From the NCBI GenBank assembly GCA_012841925.1, contig DUTT01000017.1:62001-126000 (forward strand): a stretch of DNA of 64,000 bases, in the 5' to 3' direction. How positions within the stretch are numbered: the stretch's first letter is position 1; each line of letters starts with the position of its first letter. The DNA is from Clostridiales bacterium. GTDB taxonomy: Bacteria > Bacillota > Clostridia > Peptostreptococcales > Anaerovoracaceae. The notes beneath the pieces were generated by a model that worked only from the letters and a program-made list of their open reading frames with translations, ran no database searches and had not been told where the DNA came from. Of this stretch, positions 8,674 through 17,761 are shown one piece after another. The translations under genes and the position numbers were made by a program.

Positions 8674-9417
8674 TTACGCTCCGCTGACCTTCTGTGCGGC
8701 TACCCTGACTAAAAACAGCGGAAGCGTTGCGATCCTCTTTATGCGGGAGGGCTCCTGCCCGAGCCGGTACAGCCACTCCAATCCAAAAGACCGGAAAATC
8801 TTTGGCGCACGCTTGAGCGCGCCGGCCCACACATCGAAGCTCCCGCCTATTCCGATGCCTGCCTTCATGTGCAGAGCGTTCTTGTTTTCCAGAAGAAACC
8901 GCTCCTGTTTCGGAAAGCCGAGGGCTACACATAGAAACCCTGCCCCCGATTCGTTGATAGCTTCGACGATCGAAGCGGTGTCGCTTTGCTCGAAGTATCC
9001 GTGATGTGTGCCGGCGATACGAAGCCCCGGAATGTCGCGCATCTTGTTTGCTGCCGCCTGTTCGGAGATACCCGGCCGGCCGCCCAGAAAATAGACGCTG
9101 ACCCCGTTCGCTGCACAGCGCTTTAGGGCGCAGTGGGCGAAGTCGATCCCGGCCACCCGCTCGCGCAGCGGACGCCCGAGCATTCGCGATGCGTGCAGAA
9201 GCCCGACACCGTCGGGAATAACAAGGTCTGCGGACATCAGCAGCTGTGCCAGCGACGAATCGCCGGAAGCCTGAGACACGATTTCGGCATTCGGCGTTGC
9301 AATCCACGCCATCGACTTCCCGTTGAGAAAGCCGTCAAACGCAGACAGGGCATCCCCCATCGTTACATTATCCACAGGGATGCCCAGAATATCGATTGTG
9401 CCTTTTCGCTGATCCAT
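8674..9417 (-). CDS. WecG/TagA/CpsF family glycosyltransferase
   Basis: The 247-residue GT26-family protein shows the family landmarks: TPNAEIV, DLVIPDGVGLLHASR, RVAGIDF, VYFLGGRPG, and LGFPKQERFL followed by GIGIGGSFDVWAGALKRAP and the WLYRL segment near the C-terminus. WecG and TagA transfer N-acetylmannosamine(uronate) onto a polyprenyl-linked GlcNAc in making enterobacterial common antigen or teichoic-acid linkage units. The ATG with GGAGAAGG upstream was chosen over an in-frame start 22 codons earlier. The divergent neighbour is a UDP-ManNAc dehydrogenase, supporting a ManNAc or ManNAcA donor. Confidence 0.88.
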   Translation of the reverse strand: MDQRKGTIDILGIPVDNVTMGDALSAFDGFLNGKSMAWIATPNAEIVSQASGDSSLAQLLMSADLVIPDGVGLLHASRMLGRPLRERVAGIDFAHCALKRCAANGVSVYFLGGRPGISEQAAANKMRDIPGLRIAGTHHGYFEQSDTASIVEAINESGAGFLCVALGFPKQERFLLENKNALHMKAGIGIGGSFDVWAGALKRAPKIFRSFGLEWLYRLGQEPSRIKRIATLPLFLVRVAAQKVSGA

Positions 9418-9439
9418 ACCCTTCTCCGCTATCGCATGT

Positions 9440-9468
9440 ATTCTACCACAAAGCTCCTGTTCATTAAA
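9440..9468 (-). promoter_or_regulatory. Possible promoter for the WecG/TagA gene
   Basis: The minus strand has an extended TGG-TAGAAT -10 box (9440-9445) with a weak TTTAAT at -35 (9463-9468) and a 17-base spacer. It precedes the chosen start by about 22 bases. Support is moderate only. Confidence 0.35.
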
Positions 9469-9545
9469 CACGAATTTGCGCAAACCGATAGTATCGAAGC
9501 GCCGCTTGTGCTATCATAAACGCATCTAAATCCGGGAGGACAATC

Positions 9546-10862
9546 ATGAAAATCTGTGTAATCGGTTTGGGATATATCGGGCTTCCGACGGCGGCCATGT
9601 TCGCGCGTTCGGGACTGGACGTCCTGGGCGTCGACTGCAACGAGACCATCGTACACGAGCTGAATCAGGGAAGGACGCTCATCGAAGAGGACGGACTGGC
9701 GGAATGGATTCCGGGTGTCGTCGCGAGCGGAAAACTCCGGGCATCCACGACTCCCGAAGAGGCCGACGCATTCATCATCACCGTGCCGACCCCGTTGGAT
9801 GTGGAGAAAAAAGCGGATCTGTCGTTCGTCGAATCGGCGGCGCGCTCCATTGCACCGCTGCTGCGGCCCGGCAACATCGTCGTATTGGAATCCACCTCTC
9901 CCGCAGGGACGGTGGAAGAGCGGCTAAAACCTCTGCTGGAACAGAGCGGCCTTTCGGCCGGAACGGATTTCTCGCTGGGGTATTCTCCTGAGCGCGTCAT
10001 CCCCGGCAACATCCTGCGCGAGCTCGTTACAAACGACCGGATTGCAGGAGGTATCGACGGGGCATCGGCAAAAAAAATCGCAGCGCTGTACCGGGCATTC
10101 GTGCAGGGCAGCATCTACGAGACAGACGTGAGGACGGCTGAGCTGTGCAAGCTGGCGGAAAACACGTACCGCGACGTCAACATCGCCTTTGCCAACGAAC
10201 TGGCGAAGATCAGCGAGGATCAGGGTGTCGATGTGTGGGAAGTGATACGCCTGTGCAACAGGCATCCGCGCGTCAACATTCACCAGCCCGGACCGGGCGT
10301 GGGAGGACACTGTATCGCCGTGGATCCGTGGTTCATCGTGGAGAAAAATCCGGAAGACTCGCAGCTCATACGGCTTTCGAGAGAAATCAACGACCGCATG
10401 CCTCTTTATGCAGCCGACCTCGCATCGGGAATCCTGTCGGCCATCGAACACCCGGCTGAAGAAGAACACCCGGTCGGGGCGACGTACCCCAAAGGTGTCG
10501 GCCGACCGGTCGTCGCCGTCCTGGGCATTGCGTACAAGCCGAATGTGGACGACACGAGAGAAAGCCCCATACTCACGCTGATCGAAGAGCTCGAGCGCCG
10601 CGGCATGGACGTGCGCTGGCACGATCCTCACGTGAGGAACCGGCCGGGCAACGCCCCGGACGTACTCGAAGCGACGGAAGGAGCGGATCTCCTGATTCTG
10701 GGCGTCAATCACACGGAATTTCGTCAACTGGATTATCGATCGGTCGCCCGCTCAATGCGGCACCGGAACCTTCTCGATGCGCGCGGCTCCGTCGATGCCG
10801 AAGCGGCCAGAAGCGCAGGATTCCTCGTCTACGCGCTGGGGCGGGGGCACAGGCTCCGCTGA
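9546..10862 (+). CDS. wecC: UDP-N-acetyl-D-mannosamine dehydrogenase (WecC type)
   Basis: The 438-residue nucleotide-sugar dehydrogenase has an N-terminal NAD site (VIGLGYIGLPTAAMFA), TVPTPLD, ESTSPAGT, the AENTYRDVNIAFANELAKI segment, the catalytic cysteine in GPGVGGHCIAVDPWF and the C-terminal VLGIAYKPNVDDTRESP. The HCIAVDPWF context is typical of WecC-type enzymes, which oxidise UDP-ManNAc twice to UDP-ManNAcA. A GGGAGG site lies before the ATG. It is divergent from the WecG/TagA glycosyltransferase, and together they suggest a surface glycan containing ManNAcA. Its 3' end stops two bases from the accA stop on the other strand. Confidence 0.9.
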   Translation: MKICVIGLGYIGLPTAAMFARSGLDVLGVDCNETIVHELNQGRTLIEEDGLAEWIPGVVASGKLRASTTPEEADAFIITVPTPLDVEKKADLSFVESAARSIAPLLRPGNIVVLESTSPAGTVEERLKPLLEQSGLSAGTDFSLGYSPERVIPGNILRELVTNDRIAGGIDGASAKKIAALYRAFVQGSIYETDVRTAELCKLAENTYRDVNIAFANELAKISEDQGVDVWEVIRLCNRHPRVNIHQPGPGVGGHCIAVDPWFIVEKNPEDSQLIRLSREINDRMPLYAADLASGILSAIEHPAEEEHPVGATYPKGVGRPVVAVLGIAYKPNVDDTRESPILTLIEELERRGMDVRWHDPHVRNRPGNAPDVLEATEGADLLILGVNHTEFRQLDYRSVARSMRHRNLLDARGSVDAEAARSAGFLVYALGRGHRLR

Positions 10863-10864
10863 GA

Positions 10865-11638
10865 TCAGGGCTGAATTTTTCTGAACTTTTGATAACGCGC
10901 CTGCAGCAGTTCTTCGGCAGGAACGCGCTGCTTTTCGTCGAGAAACGCTTCGATGTCGCTGCGCAGCAGCGCAAAGGTCTCTTCAAATCCCTTGCCGCGC
11001 TCGGGTACGATGCGTTCGGCCACGGAGAGCTGCACCAGATCCTGCGCCGTCAGCTTGAGACAGTCCGCCGCTTCCGCGGCCCGGCCTGCATCCTTCCACA
11101 GGATGCTTGCACAGCCTTCCGGCGATATGACGCTGTATACGGAGTTTTCCAGCATCCACACTTCATCGGCAACCGACAGTCCCAGCGCACCGCCGCTGCC
11201 GCCCTCGCCGATTAAAATCGCAAGCACGGGCACGCGAAGCGTCATCATTTCCATCAGATTTTCCGCGATGGCCCGGCCCTGGCCGCGCTCTTCGGCGCCG
11301 ATGCCGCAAAAGGCCCCGGACGTGTCGACGAGCGTAACGACGGGTCGTCCAAACTTTTCAGCCTGCTTCATAAGGCGAAGCGCCTTTCGATACCCTTCCG
11401 GGTGTGCGCTCCCGAAGTTTCTTGCAGCCCGCTCGCGGGTCGTCGTCCCCTTTTCCTGGGCGATGAGCGTAACATATGTCTGCCCGAGCCGGGCAATCCC
11501 GCCGACGATCGCCGGATCATCCCCGAAGAGCCGGTCCCCGTGGAACTCTGTAAATTCGTCAAACAGGCTTCTTATATACGAACGCGCTGTAGGCCGGTCC
11601 TTGGCCCGGGCCGCGGCTACGCGATGCTTGGCTTCCAT
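10865..11638 (-). CDS. accA: Acetyl-CoA carboxylase carboxyltransferase subunit alpha
   Basis: The 257-residue carboxyltransferase begins with the RPTARSYIRSLFDEFTEFHGDR segment typical of AccA. It contains GRPVVTLVDTSGAFCGIGAEERGQGRAIAENL and LIGEGGSGGALGLSVADEVWMLENSVYSVISPEGCASILW. With AccD it moves the carboxyl group from carboxybiotin to acetyl-CoA, giving malonyl-CoA. It is somewhat shorter than E. coli AccA because the N-terminal extension is missing, as often in Clostridia. It is the last gene of the fab operon, three bases after accD. Confidence 0.95.
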   Translation of the reverse strand: MEAKHRVAAARAKDRPTARSYIRSLFDEFTEFHGDRLFGDDPAIVGGIARLGQTYVTLIAQEKGTTTRERAARNFGSAHPEGYRKALRLMKQAEKFGRPVVTLVDTSGAFCGIGAEERGQGRAIAENLMEMMTLRVPVLAILIGEGGSGGALGLSVADEVWMLENSVYSVISPEGCASILWKDAGRAAEAADCLKLTAQDLVQLSVAERIVPERGKGFEETFALLRSDIEAFLDEKQRVPAEELLQARYQKFRKIQP

Positions 11639-11641
11639 GAT

Positions 11642-12517
11642 TCATCCCTCCCTGCGAGGTTTTTTGTGCGCCCGGAGCATCCGGACGATGAATTTCTTCT
11701 GCTGATCCCTCGGTACAATTTTATCTAAAAATCCGTTTTTAAGCAGCGATTCGGCACGCCCCAGCCCCGGCGGAAGTTTTTGACGGATCGTCTGTTCAAT
11801 GACTCTGGGCCCGGCAAAGCAGATCAGAGCACCCGGCTCCGCCGCGGTCACATCCGCCTCCATGGCAAAACTCGCCGTAACACCACCCGTCGTCGGATCC
11901 GTGAGCATGGCCAGATAAAAGCCTCCTGCGTCAGAAAACCGCTTGACCGCACCGCTGGTCTTCGCCATCTGCATCAAAGACAACATGCCTTCCTGCATGC
12001 GCGCACCGCCCGAAGCCGTAAACCCCACGACCGGCAGGTCTTCCTCTGCTGCGTGTTCGAACAGTCGAGCAATTTTCTCGCCCGTCACCGTTCCCATCGA
12101 ACCCATCATAAAGGCAGCATCCATTACAAACAATGCGGTCTCGATGCCGCCGATGCGCGCCGTCCCCGTCAGGACGCTTTCGCTTTCCCCGGATGCGCGC
12201 TCCGCCGCTTCCAGCTTTTCTTTGTATTCCGGAAAATTCAGCGGATCGGAGCTCTTCAGATCCGGCCAGAGTTCGACAAAGCTGTCCGGGTCGGCGATCC
12301 AGGCGATGCGCTGCCTGGCCGGAAACCGCATGTGCAGCCCGCAGTTCGGACAGGTGTAGGCGTTTTCCTGCACATCGGACGTAAAGACCGATTTCTTGCA
12401 CCTCGGACAGACGGTGAACAATTCGGGCGGAATGTAGACGCCGGAAGGCGCCGGTTTCGCACCGGTTGTCGAAAGCTCCAGTTCGTTCCTCGGCTTTTTA
12501 AAAAGTCCTTTGATCAT
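11642..12517 (-). CDS. accD: Acetyl-CoA carboxylase carboxyltransferase subunit beta
   Basis: The 291-residue protein has the AccD zinc ribbon near the N-terminus, CPRCKKSVF...CPNC (two CxxC pairs, about residues 38-60), followed by the crotonase-like carboxyltransferase fold (FTASGGARMQEGMLSLMQMAKT, TDPTTGGVTASFAMEADV, PGALICFAGPRVIEQTI). It forms the carboxyltransferase with AccA. The ATG overlaps the accC TGA by four bases, so expression is probably coupled. Confidence 0.95.
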   Translation of the reverse strand: MIKGLFKKPRNELELSTTGAKPAPSGVYIPPELFTVCPRCKKSVFTSDVQENAYTCPNCGLHMRFPARQRIAWIADPDSFVELWPDLKSSDPLNFPEYKEKLEAAERASGESESVLTGTARIGGIETALFVMDAAFMMGSMGTVTGEKIARLFEHAAEEDLPVVGFTASGGARMQEGMLSLMQMAKTSGAVKRFSDAGGFYLAMLTDPTTGGVTASFAMEADVTAAEPGALICFAGPRVIEQTIRQKLPPGLGRAESLLKNGFLDKIVPRDQQKKFIVRMLRAHKKPRREG

Positions 12518-13854
12518 TTTATACCCCTCGATTCAAGGTAATCCGTCGTATAGGCACCGCTTTGAAATACCGGATCGGCCAGGATGTCCAGATGCAGGTC
12601 GATGTTCGTATCCACGCCGGTGATCACCAGTTCGGCCAGCGCCGCCTGCATCTTGCGGATCGCTTTTTCCCGCGTGCTCGCGTGGACAATCATCTTGCCC
12701 AGCAGAGAATCGTAGTACGGCGGAACGGTGCATCCCGTGTACAGAGCCGTATCGAACCGGACGCGGGGCCCGCCGGGAATGTGCAGAAAGTCCACCGTAC
12801 CCGATGACGGGCGGAACCCTTCCGCCGGGTTTTCTGCATTGACCCGGCACTCGATGGAGTGCCCCTGAATGTTTACATCTTCCTGATTATAGGGAAACGG
12901 CACGCCGGCGGCGATGCGAATCTGCCATTTGACGAGGTCGATGTTGGCCACCGTCTCGGTGACGGGATGCTCGACCTGCAGGCGGGTATTCATCTCCATA
13001 AAGTAGTGATCTCCGGCCTCGTCGACGAGAAATTCCAGCGTCCCCGCATTGACGTATCCGATGTGCTCGGCCGCCCGCACAGCGTCGGCATGCATGCGCG
13101 CCCGCGTCTGCTCGGGAAAATCCACCGCCGGACTCTCCTCCAGCACCTTTTGTTTCCGCCTCTGCATGGAGCAGTCCCGTTCGCCGAGGCAGATGACCTT
13201 GCCGAAAGCATCGGCCAGAATCTGCACTTCGATGTGGCGGACATTCTGCATGTATTTTTCCAGATAGAGCCCGGAATCGCCGAAGCCGGACGACGCTTCG
13301 CGCGACGCATCCAGGAACGCGCGTTCGAAATCGCTTTCGTCCGTCACGAGCCGGATGCCCCGGCCGCCGCCTCCGGCGCGCGCTTTGATCATCAGAGGAT
13401 ATCCGATATCGCGCGCAGCCGCTCTGGCTTCGCCGGCATCGCTTACGGTTTCCGTTCCCGGAACGACCGGAAGCCCGAGATCCCTCATCGTCCTGCGGGC
13501 GTGGTCTTTGTCTCCCATGGCGATCATGTGACGGCTCTCCGGCCCGATAAACCGGATGTTGCACTGCTCACACAGCGCAGCGAATTTCGCATTTTCCGCC
13601 AGAAACCCGTAGCCCGGATGGATGGCTTCCGCGTTCGTGACGGCGGCCGCAGACAGAATGGCCTGCATGTTCAGATAGCTGTCCGCAGCCGGCGCTTTTC
13701 CGATGCAGATGCTCTCGTCGGCCAGCCCGACGTGCAGCGCTTCCTGATCCGCATCGCTGTAGACAGCCACCGTGGCGATGCCCATATCCTTGCACGCGCG
13801 GATGATGCGCACGGCGATTTCACCTCTGTTAGCGATCAGCACCTTCTGAAACAT
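12514..13854 (-). CDS. accC: Biotin carboxylase subunit of acetyl-CoA carboxylase
   Basis: The start is the ATG of MFQKVLIANRGEIAVRI, two bases after the fabZ stop; the longer open frame upstream is the shadow of fabZ. The 446-residue product has the biotin carboxylase N-domain, an ATP-grasp domain with the glycine-rich loop ARAGGGGRGI, catalytic FMEMNTRLQVEHPVTE, and the C-terminal domain with GHSIECRVNAENP. It carboxylates the biotin on AccB using ATP and bicarbonate. Length and motifs match the family. Confidence 0.96.
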   Translation of the reverse strand: MFQKVLIANRGEIAVRIIRACKDMGIATVAVYSDADQEALHVGLADESICIGKAPAADSYLNMQAILSAAAVTNAEAIHPGYGFLAENAKFAALCEQCNIRFIGPESRHMIAMGDKDHARRTMRDLGLPVVPGTETVSDAGEARAAARDIGYPLMIKARAGGGGRGIRLVTDESDFERAFLDASREASSGFGDSGLYLEKYMQNVRHIEVQILADAFGKVICLGERDCSMQRRKQKVLEESPAVDFPEQTRARMHADAVRAAEHIGYVNAGTLEFLVDEAGDHYFMEMNTRLQVEHPVTETVANIDLVKWQIRIAAGVPFPYNQEDVNIQGHSIECRVNAENPAEGFRPSSGTVDFLHIPGGPRVRFDTALYTGCTVPPYYDSLLGKMIVHASTREKAIRKMQAALAELVITGVDTNIDLHLDILADPVFQSGAYTTDYLESRGIK

Positions 13855-13855
13855 G

Positions 13856-14272
13856 TTATCCCTCCAAAACGGCGAACGAAAACTCGCCTTCCGCCGCGAC
13901 CCTGCCCGAAACGGACACCGTTCCCTGCGCAAAGTAGAACGGCGGCCGGCTCTTCGTGAGGCTGCAGCGAATCTCCAGCTCGTCACCCGGCTGCACTTTT
14001 TCCCGGAATTTAACCTGACGGATGCCCGTGTAGTACGGAGTGGCACCGGCAGGCATGTCGCTTCCCAGCAGCACGCAGCACGCCTGTGCCATCATTTCGC
14101 ACAGGATGACGCCGGGCACGACCGGATGCCCCGGAAAGTGGCCCTGCAGGAAAAATTCATCGCCCCGCACCCGATACGATGCGACCGCCTCGCTGTCCAC
14201 GAGATCCGCCTCGTCCAACAGCAACATGGGAGGCCGGTGCGGCAGTATTTTTTTGAGTTCGTTCTGATCCAT
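13856..14272 (-). CDS. fabZ: 3-hydroxyacyl-ACP dehydratase FabZ
   Basis: The 138-residue hot-dog-fold enzyme has the FabZ opening LKKILPHRPPMLLLDEADLV and the active-site block GHFPGHPVVPGVILCEMMAQ, with His49 and Glu59 as the probable catalytic pair. It removes water from 3-hydroxyacyl-ACP in each elongation cycle. It is placed between accB and accC, three and one bases from its neighbours, an order common in Clostridia. Confidence 0.95.
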   Translation of the reverse strand: MDQNELKKILPHRPPMLLLDEADLVDSEAVASYRVRGDEFFLQGHFPGHPVVPGVILCEMMAQACCVLLGSDMPAGATPYYTGIRQVKFREKVQPGDELEIRCSLTKSRPPFYFAQGTVSVSGRVAAEGEFSFAVLEG

Positions 14273-14275
14273 GTT

Positions 14276-14725
14276 CTATACCTCTTTTAAGCGGAACAGG
14301 CAGGCTCCGTAGTCAACAACCGCTTCGTTTTCGACGCAGATTTCTTCGACGATCCCGTCGACCGGCGACGCGATTTCGTTGAGCATCTTCATGGCTTCGA
14401 CGATGCACAGCACCTGTCCGCGCTTCACGCGGTCTCCCTGCGACACATACGACTCGCTCTCCGGAGACGGCGCCAGGTAAACGACGCCCACGAGCGGAGA
14501 GGCCACTTCGAGCAGATCGCTTCGGACCGGCTCTTCAACGGCCGGCTGAGGTGCGTCCGTCCGGAACGGCACCTCCTGAGAAGGTGCAGAGACCGCGCTG
14601 TGCACCGATACGGTCTGACCGGTTTTCTCGACGCGGACCCGCAGTCCGTCCTGTTCGGCCTCGATCGCCGTCAGGCCTTTGGCGATCAGAAGATCGGCGA
14701 GCTGTTCCACAATGTTGATGTCCAT
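14276..14725 (-). CDS. accB: Biotin carboxyl carrier protein of acetyl-CoA carboxylase
   Basis: The start is the ATG of MDINIVEQLADLLI behind GGAAAGGAAG; the longer frame upstream is a shadow of fabF. The 149-residue protein has an N-terminal domain, a Pro/Ala/Ser-rich linker (about 40-75) and the biotinyl domain with Lys113 in EAMKMLNEI as the biotinylation site. It carries the carboxyl group between AccC and AccA/AccD. It sits 17 bases after fabF. Confidence 0.95.
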   Translation of the reverse strand: MDINIVEQLADLLIAKGLTAIEAEQDGLRVRVEKTGQTVSVHSAVSAPSQEVPFRTDAPQPAVEEPVRSDLLEVASPLVGVVYLAPSPESESYVSQGDRVKRGQVLCIVEAMKMLNEIASPVDGIVEEICVENEAVVDYGACLFRLKEV

Positions 14726-14742
14726 TTTTCTTCCTTTCCGGT

Positions 14743-15972
14743 CTACAGCGACACAAAGGCCAGGCACGCGTTGTGCCCCCCGAACCCCAGCGAAGTCGAC
14801 AGACTTACATCGACGCCAGCCTCGCGCGCCCGGTTGGGAACGTAATCCAGATCGCAGTCGGGATCCGCCTCGCGGTATCCGATGGTCGGCGGGATGTGTC
14901 CGGTCCGCAGCGCCAGGATGCTGGCAATGGCCTCCACGCCGCCGGCAGCGCCCAGCATGTGGCCTGTCATGGATTTCGTGGAGCTTACAAGCACATCTGT
15001 ATCCGCGCGGTCGCCGAGTGCGGTGCGTATGGCAAGCGTCTCGTATTTGTCGTTGAGCGGTGTGCTCGTACCGTGCGCGTTGATGTACATTTTTTCGTAC
15101 CCGTTTCCAACCCGCTCTGCGAGCGCCAGCTCGATGGCCCGGCTGCTGCCGCCGACCTCCGGATCCGGAGCCGTCATATGGTACGCATCGCACGTGTTAC
15201 CGTATCCGGCGATTTCCGCATAGATATGCGCTCCCCGCGCTTTGGCGCGCTCGTATTCTTCCAGAATCAGAACGCCCGCTCCTTCGCCCATCACAAACCC
15301 CGAACGCTCCCGGTCGAATGGAATGGAAGCACGATCCGGATCCGTGCTCGTCGTCAGCGCCATGCTGCTCGTAAATCCGGCGACGCTGATGGGATTGATG
15401 GCGGCTTCCGCGCCGCCTGCGATGATCGCATCGGCATAGCCGTGCCCGATAGCCCGGTACGCTTCGCCGATGGCGTGGGTGGCCGTCGCACAGGCTGTAA
15501 CAACCGGCAGGTTGACTCCTTTGGCCCGATAGCGGATCGCAGCCAGCCCTGAGGCCATGTTGCCGATCATCATAGGTACGAGAAAGGGCGACACGCGCCT
15601 GGGACCGCGCTCGAGCAGCTTTTCAGTCTCCTGAAACATCGTTCCCAGCCCGCCGATACCCGAGCCGATATACACGCCCAGCCGGTCTTCATCGACCGTG
15701 CCCGCCAGACCGCTGTCCGCCATCGCCTCGTCACCCGCCGCAAGCGCAAACTGGATAAACCGGTCGTACTTCCGGAACTCGCTTCCTCCGAGCACCGCCG
15801 GCCCGTCGAAATCCTTCACCTCGGCGGCCAGCGTTACTTTATATTCCGATGTGTCGAAATGCGTAATGCTCCCGATGCCGTGGCGCCCGGCCAGCATGGC
15901 CTGCCACATATCGTCTTTGCTGTTGCCGATGGGACTTACGGCGCCCATGCCCGTGATAACTACTCTTCTCAT
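14743..15972 (-). CDS. fabF: 3-oxoacyl-ACP synthase II FabF
   Basis: The 409-residue condensing enzyme carries the Cys-His-His triad: Cys161 in VTACATATHAIGEA, His in NAHGTSTPLNDKYE and His in STKSMTGHMLGAAGG. The opening RRVVITGMGAVSPIG is typical. It elongates acyl-ACP with malonyl-ACP. The start overlaps the stop of the upstream flavoprotein by four bases. Confidence 0.96.
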   Translation of the reverse strand: MRRVVITGMGAVSPIGNSKDDMWQAMLAGRHGIGSITHFDTSEYKVTLAAEVKDFDGPAVLGGSEFRKYDRFIQFALAAGDEAMADSGLAGTVDEDRLGVYIGSGIGGLGTMFQETEKLLERGPRRVSPFLVPMMIGNMASGLAAIRYRAKGVNLPVVTACATATHAIGEAYRAIGHGYADAIIAGGAEAAINPISVAGFTSSMALTTSTDPDRASIPFDRERSGFVMGEGAGVLILEEYERAKARGAHIYAEIAGYGNTCDAYHMTAPDPEVGGSSRAIELALAERVGNGYEKMYINAHGTSTPLNDKYETLAIRTALGDRADTDVLVSSTKSMTGHMLGAAGGVEAIASILALRTGHIPPTIGYREADPDCDLDYVPNRAREAGVDVSLSTSLGFGGHNACLAFVSL

Positions 15973-17012
15973 GACACTCTCCCCGATTCGAATTCTTCTT
16001 TAAGAAGGCGGAACACGTCGGCTACCGGTAAAATTTCCTGCGCCAGATAGCCCTTGGCGCCTGTAAACACGAACGCTTCGTCCATGCGACCCCGGTAGGC
16101 GTTGATCAGTGCATGGCAGATGCAGTACGGCGCTTCGGTCTTCGGGCAGGGCGTAAGGCAGTTGAACTCGCAGAACTCCGGCCGCTTATCGCCCCGGGCC
16201 ACCGCATTGAGAAAATCGCTGCGAAACGCCCGGCCGGGCAGCCCGACCGGACTTGCGATCAACTGGACGTCATCCTCGCCCGCCCGTATATAAGCTTGCT
16301 TGAATTCCGGCGATGCGTCGCATTCATCCGTCGTCACAAACCGGCTGCCGAGCTGCGCGGCACAGACGCCGAGATCCAAAACGTTTGCGATGTCGCCGCC
16401 GTAATAAACGCCGCCGCCTGCGATGAGCGGAATCGGCCCAAACGGCGCAAGCTCCCTCTGCACGTCCCGGACAATGCTTTCGAGCGTACAGGACGGGTCG
16501 GTCAAGTCGTCCGGTTTAAAGCCCAGATGCCCGCCGGCCAGAGGGCCTTCCACGACGACGGCATCCGGCGTGTATCCGAACCGGCTCTGCCAGCGCTTGG
16601 CGATGAGTTTTGCCGCCTTGCCCGACGACACGATGGGTGCGATTTTCGTTTTGGTTCCCGCCGGCAAGAGTCCCGGGAGCTCCAGCGGCAGCCCGGCCCC
16701 CGCAAAGAGGATATCGGCTCCGGCAGCGATGGATTCCCGAACCAGCTTTTCGAAATCCGAAAGTGCAACCATGATGTTGACGCCGATGACGCCATCGGTC
16801 TTTTCCTTGGCCGCATAGATCTCTTTGGCGACGCTGCGGCCCGGTTCCATAAAATCCAGACCCGTCGCCGAGATGACTCCAAGGCCGCCCTGTTCGGCCA
16901 CGGCAGACGCGAGGCCGGAGAGCGAAATACCGACGCCCATGCCGCCCTGCACGACCGGCAGTGCCATTGTAAGATCTCCGATGGACCAGGCATGGTCCTC
17001 CCACTTGCGCAT
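15969..17012 (-). CDS. FabK-related FMN oxidoreductase (nitronate monooxygenase-like)
   Basis: The 347-residue protein is a flavin TIM-barrel oxidoreductase of the nitronate monooxygenase/FabK superfamily: VVQGGMGVGISLSGLASAVAEQGGLGVIS at the N-terminus, GVIGVNIMVAL, VEGPLAGGHLGF, IPLIAGGGVYYGGDI. It differs from the true FabK of this operon by a C-terminal Cys-rich segment, CEFNCLTPCPKTEAPYCIC, about residues 280-298. It may be a second enoyl reductase, detoxify nitroalkanes, or act elsewhere; the operon suggests a lipid role. The start is the ATG behind AGGAGG at 17010-17012. The longer frame upstream is a shadow of fabG. Confidence 0.8.
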   Translation of the reverse strand: MRKWEDHAWSIGDLTMALPVVQGGMGVGISLSGLASAVAEQGGLGVISATGLDFMEPGRSVAKEIYAAKEKTDGVIGVNIMVALSDFEKLVRESIAAGADILFAGAGLPLELPGLLPAGTKTKIAPIVSSGKAAKLIAKRWQSRFGYTPDAVVVEGPLAGGHLGFKPDDLTDPSCTLESIVRDVQRELAPFGPIPLIAGGGVYYGGDIANVLDLGVCAAQLGSRFVTTDECDASPEFKQAYIRAGEDDVQLIASPVGLPGRAFRSDFLNAVARGDKRPEFCEFNCLTPCPKTEAPYCICHALINAYRGRMDEAFVFTGAKGYLAQEILPVADVFRLLKEEFESGRVS

Positions 17013-17020
17013 GTTTCCTC

Positions 17021-17761
17021 CTAAATATATAAGCCGCCGTCGACGCGGATCACTTCGCCTGTGATGTACGCGCCGGCGTCGCTTGCAAGAAATACGGCCA
17101 CGTTTGCGATGTCTTCGGGCGTCCCGAAGCGGCGCATCGGTATCTGGTCCAGCACGGCGCGCTGCTTTTCTTCGGGCAGCGCCTCCGTCATCTCCGTGCG
17201 GACGAATCCGGGTGCGATCGCATTGCACGTGATGCCGCGCCCGGCCAGCTCTTTGGCCACGGATTTCGTAAAGCCGATGAGACCGGCTTTCGACGCTGCG
17301 TAATTGGCCTGCCCGGGATTCCCCATCAGGCCCGAAACGGACGAGATATTGATGATGCGTCCGGCCCGTTTCTTGAGGAAGTGACGATACAGACTCTTCG
17401 TAAAGTGAAACGCACCGCCCAGATTCACATCCAGCACGCGCGAAAAGTCCTCCTCGGACATCGTTGCGAGCAATCCGTCGCGCGTAATGCCCGCATTGTT
17501 GACCAGTATGTCGACACCTCCGAATTCGGCCAGAATGGCCTCGACAACCGTCGGGACCTGGATTGGGTCGGCGACGTTGCACGCATACGCCTGCGCGCGC
17601 ACGCCGAACGCTGAAGCCTGTTCGCACACAGCCTGTGCCGCCGCTTCGCTGCCGTTGTATATAACAGCGATGTCTGCGCCCTGCTCCGCCAGCGCCAGAG
17701 CGATGGCGCGTCCGATGCCTCTGGATCCCCCGGTGATGATGGCTGTTTTACCGTTCCACAT
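17021..17761 (-). CDS. fabG: 3-oxoacyl-ACP reductase FabG
   Basis: The 246-residue short-chain dehydrogenase has the NADPH site TGGSRGIGRAIA, NNAGITRD, the catalytic Ser in NISSVSGLMGNPGQANYAASKAG with the YxxxK pair, and the PGFVRTEMT segment. It reduces 3-oxoacyl-ACP. The start is MWNGKTAIITGG; it overlaps the 3' end of fabD by 14 bases. Confidence 0.95.
   Translation of the reverse strand: MWNGKTAIITGGSRGIGRAIALALAEQGADIAVIYNGSEAAAQAVCEQASAFGVRAQAYACNVADPIQVPTVVEAILAEFGGVDILVNNAGITRDGLLATMSEEDFSRVLDVNLGGAFHFTKSLYRHFLKKRAGRIINISSVSGLMGNPGQANYAASKAGLIGFTKSVAKELAGRGITCNAIAPGFVRTEMTEALPEEKQRAVLDQIPMRRFGTPEDIANVAVFLASDAGAYITGEVIRVDGGLYI

Noticed and set aside
12859..13959. Plus-strand open frame of 366 codons opposite accC
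   Set aside because: Antisense shadow of a gene with clear motifs; Arg/His-rich composition typical of shadows in GC-rich DNA.
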